In this document: positions 1-5,670 of the stretch, piece after piece
Layout: every line of letters begins with the position of its first letter
Numbering within the stretch: position 1 is the first letter of the stretch
Source: Spirochaetota bacterium
Lineage (GTDB): Bacteria; Spirochaetota; UBA4802; UBA5550
Direction of reading: 5' to 3'
Assembly (NCBI GenBank): GCA_022704585.1
Contig: JAKJGD010000096.1
Coordinates: forward strand, 1-7,258
DNA length: 7,258 nt
Notes under the pieces: generated by a model
The model's database searches: none
What the model saw: the letters and a program-made list of their open reading frames with translations, nothing else
Told to the model about the DNA's origin: nothing
Program-made: the position numbers and the translations under genes

Positions 1-1
1 G

Positions 2-484
2 GTGGCGGATGCATACGAATCGAGAGGGTATGACTTTGTAGCGTTCACTGACCACGATTATCTTTTAAAGCCGAATTATCGCGAGATGTACGATCAGGTC
101 CAAACGGACATGATTATCTTTCACGGCATAGAGATAACGGCTTTCGTCCGGGGATACATTCACGTCGGGAAGATCGAGGGTGATGCGGAAACTCTCCATA
201 TCTTCAACCACATCGGTGAGTATGACATGACGCCGGATCAGGTGCTGGAGCGAATGGCCGAGCTTGAAAAGATGTATCCCCTTGACGCGGTGGAGATTAC
301 GACAAAGGGGTTCCGGGACACGGTGTTCGAGTCGCTGAACATCAAGTATCCCAAGATCGCGTCCGACGATTCACATACGCTTGTCGGCATCGGGCGGGCC
401 TGGGTTGAGCTCGACGCAAAGCGCGACAAGGATTCGATAATCCGGGCCATAAAGCAGGGCTCTTTCTGGAACTGCTACGTGTGA
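2..484 (+). CDS. PHP-domain metal-dependent phosphoesterase-like protein, C-terminal part (5' end outside window)
   Basis: The frame is open from the first bases of the window to TGA at 482-484, giving 160 visible residues. The PHP superfamily (polymerase and histidinol phosphatase) binds two or three metal ions and usually hydrolyses phosphoesters. Visible PHP signatures are F-T-D-H-D (residues 15-19), H-G-I-E-I-T (41-46, with a metal-binding Glu), histidines at 54, 66 and 70, and S-D-D-S-H (121-125), the typical C-terminal metal motif. The N-terminal D-x-H-x-H motif that normally comes first is absent, so the true start lies upstream and the GTG at base 2 is probably internal. The end of the protein looks intact. 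A gap of 122 bases separates it from the lipid genes, so it may be a separate unit. The family call is confident; the substrate cannot be told. Confidence 0.8.
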   Translation: MADAYESRGYDFVAFTDHDYLLKPNYREMYDQVQTDMIIFHGIEITAFVRGYIHVGKIEGDAETLHIFNHIGEYDMTPDQVLERMAELEKMYPLDAVEITTKGFRDTVFESLNIKYPKIASDDSHTLVGIGRAWVELDAKRDKDSIIRAIKQGSFWNCYV

Positions 485-543
485 TTGCAGGGAATGGGGG
501 CTGCTGATACCGCGCCGGCTGGGTGTGGATAAAAGCAGACCGG

Positions 544-549
544 TATAAT
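544..549 (+). promoter_or_regulatory. Candidate -10 element (TATAAT) for the thiolase/DUF35 operon
   Basis: A perfect TATAAT lies 58 bases before the first thiolase start, in the only gap ahead of the operon. The region 16-18 bases upstream (about 520-527, TGGGTGTG) is a poor match to TTGACA and there is no extended -10 TG. If used, the promoter would depend on an activator or another sigma-factor context. It rests on one hexamer only. Confidence 0.35.
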
Positions 550-563
550 AATTGAGGAGGCTT

Positions 564-614
564 ATGGTGATCCTTTATCTTTTCAGAATGTACAGGAGGA
601 TGGGTAATGGGTAA
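564..614 (+). CDS. Possible 16-codon leader ORF overlapping the thiolase A start
   Basis: GAGGAGG at 554-560 is followed by ATG (564), or in the same frame GTG (567), opening a frame MVILYLFRMYRRMGNG that ends at TAA 612-614. It overlaps the first 8 bases of thiolase A (607) in a different frame. The ribosome binding site of thiolase A (AGGAGG, 594-599) lies inside it, so translation of the leader could be coupled to translation of thiolase A. Against it: spacing from GGAGG to the ATG is only 3 bases (6 to the GTG), and such short frames arise by chance. There is no run of a single regulatory amino acid to suggest classical attenuation. Confidence 0.25.
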   Translation: MVILYLFRMYRRMGNG

Positions 615-1752
615 AAGAATTGCGATCTGTGGAGTTGCGCAGATTAAAAATGAGCCGGCGTATGACCATATGCGTTTCCAGAACATGCTGCTCGAGTGCC
701 TGGAGCCGGTCATGGAACAGACCAAGGTGACCTTTGATCTTGATAAGGGCATCAGGAATATCATCACCTGCTCGGATGACGTGTTCGACGCGCGGACCAT
801 ATCCGACAACGGTGTGACGGACGTGACGGGCGCACACTTCCGCGGGGAAGAAAAAATGGCGCAGGAGAGCATCAATGGCCTCGGCTACGCGATGGCCAGC
901 ATACTCAGCGGCCATGACGACGTGATACTCTTCATGGGCCACTGCAAGGAATCGCAGGGAGAGAGCCGCAGAATGGCAACGAACCTGGCCTATGATCCAT
1001 TTTATTGCAGGCCTCTCGGCATGGATTTCCAGAACGTGGACGCGCTCCAGGCCCGGGCATACATGGAAAAATCGGGCGTTACGGACAATCACCTCGCGAA
1101 GATAGTGGTTCGCTCCCGGAAGAACGCGAAGATGAACCCCTATGCGCGTGAGAACAAGCTCGTCGATGAAAAAGAAGTTTTAAATTCGCCAATGTACCTG
1201 GACCCGCTGCGGGAGCTCTACGTGTACCCGGTAACCGACTGGGCGTACGCCATGATTCTCTGCTGCGAGGAACGTGCCAGGGAATTCACGAAAAAACCGG
1301 TCTGGATCACCGGCTACGGCAGTTGTATCGACCGGTATTTCCTCGGCGACAGGGACCTCTCGGGGAATTTCTCGCTCAAGAATGCGGCGCAACGTGCCTA
1401 TGAAAAGGCCGGCATCAAGGATCCGAAAAAAGATATACAGGTCTTCGAGCTCAGCGACCATGCGGCGCACCAGCTTCCGATGTGGGCCGAAGGCGTCGGC
1501 ATTGCGGAAGAAGGCAAGGGCGGAAAATGGATCGATGAGGGCGGCATGGATAAGTACAACGTGAACCTGTCCGGCGGACAGCTCAACGGCAACCCGCTGC
1601 TGCTTGGCGGCGCGGCCCGCGCCATCGAGTGTTACTACCAGCTATCAGGCCAGGCGGGCGAGCGCCAGGTCAAGGGCGCGAAAAAGGCCGTGGCTCAGGC
1701 TGCAACCGGCGGCGCCGGCCAGCACCAGGCCGTTTTAGTAATGGAAGCGTAG
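607..1752 (+). CDS. Thiolase-superfamily (SCP-x/lipid-transfer type) protein A lacking the canonical catalytic residues
   Basis: This 381-residue protein starts at ATG 607, 7 bases after AGGAGG (594-599). The N-terminus (KRIAICGVAQ) and the C-terminal pattern N-L-S-G-G (320-324) followed by Q-L-S-G-Q-A-G-E-R-Q-V (345-355) are typical of the SCP2-thiolase/acetyl-CoA acetyltransferase-like group, and the length fits (about 380-400). Canonical thiolases use a nucleophilic Cys in C-x-S-G about 18 residues before a conserved Gly, a His in G-H-P, and a second Cys in a C-terminal C-x-G. Here the nucleophile position falls at A85 (A-Q-E-S), G-H-P reads G-N-P (328-330), and the last loop is A-T-G-G-A-G (366-371) without Cys. 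Ordinary Claisen thiolysis is therefore unlikely. Non-thiolytic relatives paired with DUF35 proteins, such as the Ltp2 aldolase, are the closest functional precedent. It is first in a tight operon: its TAG is 12 bases before thiolase B. Fold confident; reaction unknown. Confidence 0.85.
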   Translation: MGKRIAICGVAQIKNEPAYDHMRFQNMLLECLEPVMEQTKVTFDLDKGIRNIITCSDDVFDARTISDNGVTDVTGAHFRGEEKMAQESINGLGYAMASILSGHDDVILFMGHCKESQGESRRMATNLAYDPFYCRPLGMDFQNVDALQARAYMEKSGVTDNHLAKIVVRSRKNAKMNPYARENKLVDEKEVLNSPMYLDPLRELYVYPVTDWAYAMILCCEERAREFTKKPVWITGYGSCIDRYFLGDRDLSGNFSLKNAAQRAYEKAGIKDPKKDIQVFELSDHAAHQLPMWAEGVGIAEEGKGGKWIDEGGMDKYNVNLSGGQLNGNPLLLGGAARAIECYYQLSGQAGERQVKGAKKAVAQAATGGAGQHQAVLVMEA

Positions 1753-1767
1753 GGAGGTTTGACAATG
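1753..1767 (+). promoter_or_regulatory. Ribosome binding site and ATG start choice for thiolase B
   Basis: GGAGG at 1753-1757 directly follows the thiolase A stop (TAG 1750-1752) and sits 7 bases before ATG 1765. An in-frame TTG at 1759 would lie only one base after the GGAGG, so ATG 1765 is preferred, giving an N-terminus M-A-H-R-K-K. The adjacency suggests translational coupling with the preceding gene. Confidence 0.8.
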
Positions 1768-2964
1768 GCACACAGAAAGAAAAACAGAAATGTCGGCATA
1801 ATAGGAATCGGACAGACGAAGCATTCCAGTCACCGCGAGGATGTCAACCAGCCGGAAATGATACATGAGGCTGTCAGTCTGGCCTTAAAGGACGCGAACC
1901 TGACCATGAAGGACATAGACTGTGTCGTTCACGGCAACATGGAGCTCTTCGAGATGATCCACCAGCCGGACATGTGGCACACACTGGGCACCGGCGCTTT
2001 CGGCAAGGATACGATCAGGATAACCACCGGCGGAACTGTCGGGGCGACCATATGCTGCGCTTCGGACAACCTCGTGGCGTCCGGGATGTACGATATCGTC
2101 ATGGCGATCGGGTTCGAGAAACAGCAGGAGGGGCACACGACGGGCGGCATAACAAACATGGCGGACCCCCTCTGGTTCCGCAAGATACAGGCGGGCGCAC
2201 TGACCGGTTCCGCGGCGTATGATGTCCAGCGAGAAATTGGCGTGGAGCGCGCTAACAGGGCATCGATGACATACCGTATCATAATGGACAAGCATGCGGG
2301 GCTCAATCCCAATGCCCACCGGTCGTTTGGCCTCGATTTCAGCCAGATCGACGACCTCATCAAGAGCTCTCCGAAGCTTGTCGGCGACCTCAAGCTTATC
2401 GAGATGTGCTCCCAGTCTGACGGTGCATGCTGCGTTATTTTTGCCTGCGAGAAAAAAGCGAAGGAACTCAGCAAAAATCCGGTCTGGGTGCGTGACCATA
2501 TCACCAAGCACAAGGAAGAGACCTTCACCATTTTCGGATATGATAAAAAATATCCCTGGCTCAGGACGCATAAAGTCGCGGCGGAGGAGCTTTTCAAGCG
2601 GAATGATATTAAAGATCCGTTTAATTATTTCGACGTGTTCGAGATGTACGATCCTGCGACATGGTGGGCAATGGACTGGATCAAGGACTTCTTCGGCCTG
2701 CAGGGAGATGAGCACATCAAGCTTATTGAGAACCATGAAATCATGATCGGCGGCACAATGCCCATCAATCTGTCGGGCGGTGTTATCGGGTCGAACCCCA
2801 TAGGCGCGACTGCGATGATCCGGGTGGCCGAGGCCGCGCTCCAGGTGCGCGGAAATGCGGGCGCGCACCAAAATCCGACCCCGGTCAAACACGCGCTCGC
2901 CTCGGGCTTCGGCGGCACCATGTGGACGGTACTCACGATGCTTGAGAAGGAACTTAACTGGTAG
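1765..2964 (+). CDS. Thiolase-superfamily protein B, DUF35-partner type, lacking the nucleophilic Cys
   Basis: This 399-residue protein is a paralogue of protein A. It has the SCP-x/acetyl-CoA acetyltransferase-like layout: N-terminal V-G-I-I-G-I-G-Q-T (10-18), A-S-G-M-Y-D-I-V-M (105-113) followed by G-F-E-K (116-119), a long middle region, and N-L-S-G-G-V-I-G-S-N-P-I-G-A-T-A (335-350). Counting 18 residues back from G107 puts the nucleophile position at G90 (G-T-V-G), not Cys. The G-H-P His is replaced by N344 in S-N-P, and the C-terminal C-x-G loop reads A-L-A-S-G-F-G-G (377-384). The S-N-P-I-G-A pattern is one I associate with thiolase-like proteins encoded beside DUF35 genes. The stop is 10 bases before the SCP2-DUF35 start, so the products may well form a complex. 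A retro-aldol, scaffold or substrate-channelling role is inferred. An H-rich/W-rich stretch near 295-304 (P-A-T-W-W-A-M-D-W) occupies the place of the usual H-D-x-F loop. Confidence 0.87.
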   Translation: MAHRKKNRNVGIIGIGQTKHSSHREDVNQPEMIHEAVSLALKDANLTMKDIDCVVHGNMELFEMIHQPDMWHTLGTGAFGKDTIRITTGGTVGATICCASDNLVASGMYDIVMAIGFEKQQEGHTTGGITNMADPLWFRKIQAGALTGSAAYDVQREIGVERANRASMTYRIIMDKHAGLNPNAHRSFGLDFSQIDDLIKSSPKLVGDLKLIEMCSQSDGACCVIFACEKKAKELSKNPVWVRDHITKHKEETFTIFGYDKKYPWLRTHKVAAEELFKRNDIKDPFNYFDVFEMYDPATWWAMDWIKDFFGLQGDEHIKLIENHEIMIGGTMPINLSGGVIGSNPIGATAMIRVAEAALQVRGNAGAHQNPTPVKHALASGFGGTMWTVLTMLEKELNW

Positions 2965-2977
2965 GAGGAGAACCATG
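2964..2977 (+). promoter_or_regulatory. Ribosome binding site and start choice for the SCP2-DUF35 gene
   Basis: GGAGGAG (2964-2970) overlaps the last base of the thiolase B stop codon and precedes ATG 2975 by 4 bases (6 from the GGAGG core). The frame is open for 40 more codons upstream, but those codons overlap thiolase B and translate to an Arg-rich, non-homologous string, so ATG 2975 is the start. Confidence 0.85.
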
Positions 2978-4165
2978 GCAGAATACTGGGGAATAAAAGT
3001 AGAAGATATATTCAACTCAATGAAGGAACGCTTCCGGCCCGAGGGCGCCAAGGATGTCGACGCGATTTTCGGCTACGACATCAAGGACGAGGGTAAGTGG
3101 AAGCTGACCGTTAAGAGCAACGGCATGACGCTCGAGAAGACCGACGACCTGTCGAGCTGCGTGTCGGTCATGAAAGCGGACGGCGAGACCTTCGTGGGTG
3201 TGAACACCGGCAAGGTCGACGCGACGAACGCTTTCATGGGCGGCAAGGTCAAGGTCGACGGCGACATGGCCGCCTTCGGCAAGACCGGGAAGCTCTTCCG
3301 CAAGTTTGTCATTGCTAAAAAGGAAATGTCCACGAAGGAATATCTTGAGAACATGTTCGCGACTGTCGTTCCGCGCTTCAAAGCCAGCGAGTCGGAAGGG
3401 CTTGACGCGTCCTTCGCCTTCGATCTTGGCGGCACGGACGGCGGTAAGTGGACCGTGTTCATAAAGGACAAGAAGTGCACGGTCACGACCACCATCGAGG
3501 GGAAACCCTCAGTGACCCTTGAATTCAACGAGGCCAGGGACTACGTCGACTTCATTTTAGGAAAGATAGACGCCCAGAGCCTTCTTGCAGGAGGCAAGGC
3601 CTCGGCAAAGGGCGATATTAACATGATGCAGACCAAGTGGCCGGTACTCTTCGAGAAATACAAGGACCCCCTGGGCGGCGGCGTACCCGAGCAGGAGCTG
3701 CTCGCGATCAAACGGACCATATCCGTGAACCAGCGCTACGCGACCGGGCCCGTAATGGGCAGGTTCCTCAAGGGCCTCAAGGAGAAAAAGATAATCGGGA
3801 ACAAGTGCCCCGCGTGCGGACGCATGCAGATGCCGCCCCGAGAGGTGTGCGCAGAATGCCGCGTGCGCGCCAGCGACTTCGTCGAGGTGGGCCCCAAGGG
3901 CGAGGTACGGTACATGGACATCGTCTATTATGCGATGCCCGACCCGCTGACCGGCATTGCCCGCGAGACCCCGTACGGGTCGATCAACGTCCTCCTGGAC
4001 GGGTGCAAGGGCAACGAGACGCTGCCGCACTTCATCCGGAAGGACCAGATCGAAAAGATCCAGATGGGATGGAACGAAAAAAAGGGTACGCGCGTCCGCC
4101 CCGTGTGGGAAGATAACCGGATCGGCGACATCTGGGACATCAAATATTTCGAGATAGACGAGTAA
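2975..4165 (+). CDS. Tandem SCP2 sterol-carrier domains fused to a DUF35 zinc-ribbon/OB-fold module
   Basis: The 396-residue protein has three modules. Residues about 6-112 and 119-230 are two SCP2-like sterol/acyl carrier domains. Both carry the hallmark G-K-(V/I)-D-A, G-G-K and G-D in order (79-97 and 196-214), and each has G-K-W near its first strands (40-42 and 157-159). Residues about 250-396 are DUF35: a rubredoxin-like zinc ribbon C278-x2-C281-x10-C292-x2-C295 with the M-P-P-R-E signature between the pairs, then an OB-fold starting F-V-E-V-G-P-K-G-E-V (302-311). SCP2 domains hold long acyl chains or sterols in a hydrophobic tunnel; DUF35 proteins commonly bind thiolase-fold partners and may bind CoA. 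SCP2 is best known joined to thiolase in eukaryotic SCP-x; here it is joined to the thiolase partner instead. No signal peptide or membrane segment is seen, so it is probably cytoplasmic. The role, delivery of a hydrophobic CoA ester to the adjacent thiolase-like proteins, is inferred. Confidence 0.9.
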   Translation: MAEYWGIKVEDIFNSMKERFRPEGAKDVDAIFGYDIKDEGKWKLTVKSNGMTLEKTDDLSSCVSVMKADGETFVGVNTGKVDATNAFMGGKVKVDGDMAAFGKTGKLFRKFVIAKKEMSTKEYLENMFATVVPRFKASESEGLDASFAFDLGGTDGGKWTVFIKDKKCTVTTTIEGKPSVTLEFNEARDYVDFILGKIDAQSLLAGGKASAKGDINMMQTKWPVLFEKYKDPLGGGVPEQELLAIKRTISVNQRYATGPVMGRFLKGLKEKKIIGNKCPACGRMQMPPREVCAECRVRASDFVEVGPKGEVRYMDIVYYAMPDPLTGIARETPYGSINVLLDGCKGNETLPHFIRKDQIEKIQMGWNEKKGTRVRPVWEDNRIGDIWDIKYFEIDE

Positions 4166-4179
4166 GGAGCAGTGACATG
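4164..4179 (+). promoter_or_regulatory. Ribosome binding site of the DUF35-BKACE frame
   Basis: AAGGAG at 4164-4169 overlaps the upstream stop codon TAA (4163-4165) and sits 7 bases before ATG 4177. The spacing is optimal and supports translation of the DUF35 part as the fourth gene of the operon. Confidence 0.75.
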
Positions 4180-5601
4180 ACAAAACAATTGAAAGGATAT
4201 GAAGACAGCTTCATCGTTGAAGGAAAAATGGCGCTCCCTTACACCTACTTCGCCGGCCGCGTGGGCAGCAAGTTCATCACGACCATCCGCGACCAGAAGA
4301 AGATCATGGGAGTGAAGTGCCCCGCTTGCGGGATTGTCTACCTGCCCCCGCGGCAGGTGTGCGACAAGGACTTCACCGATATCCGCGATAACTGGGTCGA
4401 AGTCGGCAAAGAAGGAACGGTAACGAATTTTACCGTCGTGCGGTATGACGACAAGCACCTGCCGCGGAAGGCGCCCTTCGTGCTGGCGCTTGTCAAGCTG
4501 GAAGGCGCGGACACGCCGTTCATGCATATCGTCGAGGAGTGCCCGATCGACAACGTGAAGATCGGAATGAAGGTAGAGGCCGTGTTCGCGGATAAGACGA
4601 CGAGCACCATTCTCGACATAGATCATTTCAAGCCGGCAGCGGAAACGCTTTCGGTCCACGAGCGCAACAAGGCAAGAAAACAATGGGTTCCGTCAGACGA
4701 GCCCGAAACTCAAGAAAAACGGAAAGGGGGAAAACCAGACATGTCAAAACCAGCTATTCTCACGGCAGCGCTGACTGGCGCAGCCACAATGAAGAACCAG
4801 AACCCGAGCGTGCCGTACACGCCCGCAGAGTTCGCGGAAGAGGCGTACAAGTGCTATAAGGCCGGGGCGGCCATGGTGCACGTGCACGCGCGCATGGACA
4901 ACGGTTTCGCGACGCACGAGCATGACCGTATTCGCGAGACCCACGACGCCATCAAGCAGAAGTGCCCCGAGCTGATCGTGAACCTGAGCTCGGCCGTCGG
5001 CATGGGCAAGACGGCGGAACAGCGGATATCCCAGATCGTGGCGATCAAGCCGGAGATGGCCTCTCTCAACACGAACACGATGAACTTCAGCATCATCGAC
5101 CGGAAGACCGGCAAGATCTTCATCGACTTCGTGTTCGAGAATACCTTTACCATGCTGCAGGATTTCGGCAAGGCGATGGAAGAGAACGGCGTGAAGCCGG
5201 AGATCGAGGTCTACGATATGGGCGGCCTGGACAACGTTATGCTGATAGCGAAGCAGGGATTCTTCACCGATCCGATGAACTTCAACTTCGTATGGGGCGT
5301 GGCCGGAGGACAATCTTTTAGAACGGATGCTTTCATGGCACTGATGAACGCCCTTCCCGCGAAAGCGAACTTCACCACCTGCGGCGTGGGCACGGACGAG
5401 TTCCCCGCAATCATGCAATCCTGCCTCCTGGGCGGCCACATGAGGGTGGGACTCGAGGACAACATCCGCATGCCGAACGGCGAGCTGGCCAAGGGAAGCT
5501 ACGAGCTCGTAGAAGTGGCCGCGCGGATGTGCGAATGCCTCGGCAGGCCCATAGCGACGCCGGATGAGGCGCGCGCGATGATGGGGTTAAAGAAGAAATA
5601 A
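4177..5601 (+). CDS. DUF35 OB-fold protein in frame with a beta-keto acid cleavage enzyme (BKACE/DUF849)
   Basis: One uninterrupted 474-residue frame. Residues 1-157 are a complete DUF35 module: zinc ribbon C48-x2-C51-x10-C62-x2-D65 (the fourth Cys is Asp), L-P-P-R-Q, then an OB-fold from W-V-E-V-G (73-77). Residues 158-188 are a charged Lys/Glu/Arg linker. Residues 189-474 are a full-length BKACE. This family uses a metal ion to convert a beta-keto acid plus acetyl-CoA to acetoacetate plus a new CoA ester, as Kce does in lysine fermentation. Visible BKACE landmarks are H235-x-H237 (V-H-V-H-A-R, metal), S271, G-G-H-M-R (419-423, catalytic Arg423), E427 (metal) and D428. The Glu that follows T-G-A in Kce is Ala here (residue 203), which suggests a substrate other than 3-keto-5-aminohexanoate. 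The BKACE part begins at its normal N-terminus, at ATG 4741 with its own possible ribosome site, so either a real fusion or two products are possible. No stop triplet occurs in any forward frame from 4622 to 4741. Confidence 0.85.
   Translation: MTKQLKGYEDSFIVEGKMALPYTYFAGRVGSKFITTIRDQKKIMGVKCPACGIVYLPPRQVCDKDFTDIRDNWVEVGKEGTVTNFTVVRYDDKHLPRKAPFVLALVKLEGADTPFMHIVEECPIDNVKIGMKVEAVFADKTTSTILDIDHFKPAAETLSVHERNKARKQWVPSDEPETQEKRKGGKPDMSKPAILTAALTGAATMKNQNPSVPYTPAEFAEEAYKCYKAGAAMVHVHARMDNGFATHEHDRIRETHDAIKQKCPELIVNLSSAVGMGKTAEQRISQIVAIKPEMASLNTNTMNFSIIDRKTGKIFIDFVFENTFTMLQDFGKAMEENGVKPEIEVYDMGGLDNVMLIAKQGFFTDPMNFNFVWGVAGGQSFRTDAFMALMNALPAKANFTTCGVGTDEFPAIMQSCLLGGHMRVGLEDNIRMPNGELAKGSYELVEVAARMCECLGRPIATPDEARAMMGLKKK
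4721..4743 (+). promoter_or_regulatory. Possible internal ribosome binding site and ATG start for a stand-alone BKACE protein
   Basis: A purine run GGAAAGGGGG at 4721-4730 lies 10 bases before ATG 4741, codon 189 of the long frame. ATG 4741 is where a normal BKACE begins (M-S-K-P-A-I-L-T-A-A), and the resulting 286-residue protein has the usual family length. Cells could make the fused protein, the short BKACE, or both. The match to GGAGG is only moderate and the spacing is slightly long. Confidence 0.5.
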
Positions 5602-5608
5602 CTGTTCC

Positions 5609-5645
5609 CCGGCGCGGCGCGTGACGCGCCGCGCCGGCGGTTTTA
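5609..5645 (+). terminator. Intrinsic terminator after the thiolase/DUF35/BKACE operon
   Basis: A perfect 13-bp inverted repeat (CCGGCGCGGCGCG at 5609-5621, its exact complement at 5625-5637) with a 3-base TGA loop begins 7 bases after the BKACE stop and is followed by CGGTTTTA. The stem is entirely G/C, so the hairpin is very stable. The T tract is only four bases and is separated from the stem by three bases, so read-through is plausible and it may act as an attenuator. Confidence 0.8.
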
Positions 5646-5670
5646 GCTTTCGACATAGAGGTAACGTTCA

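Noticed and set aside
2..4. GTG at base 2 as the true start of the PHP gene
   Set aside because: The N-terminal D-x-H-x-H metal motif expected in PHP proteins is missing, so the gene almost certainly continues upstream of the window.
485..545. Terminator after the PHP gene (CTGCT...AGCAG and ACCG...CGGT pairings)
   Set aside because: The stems are short with long loops and no T tract follows.
2051..2067. C-C-A-S in thiolase B (residues 97-100) as the thiolase nucleophile
   Set aside because: It resembles C-A-S-G but lies about 8 residues too close to the conserved Gly107. The canonical spacing of 18 points to G90, so these Cys residues should lie in the following helix. A structure is needed to be certain.
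1885..3051. 388-codon open frame on the minus strand
   Set aside because: It lies opposite thiolase B, which has clear family motifs and a good ribosome site. The minus-strand translation shows no recognisable domain and its openness reflects G/C-rich third positions.
3205..3265. Short repeated GGCAAGGTC...GTCGACG stretch in the SCP2 gene
   Set aside because: It encodes Gly-Lys-Val and Val-Asp pairs with a preferred codon set and falls within a conserved SCP2 region, so it needs no separate explanation as a DNA repeat.
3557..4183. 208-codon minus-strand frame and a 159-codon plus-strand frame (3637-4116) over the DUF35 region
   Set aside because: Both overlap the four-Cys DUF35 coding region in other frames, lack family motifs and are compositionally biased (His/Val-rich or Arg-rich), typical of shadow frames.
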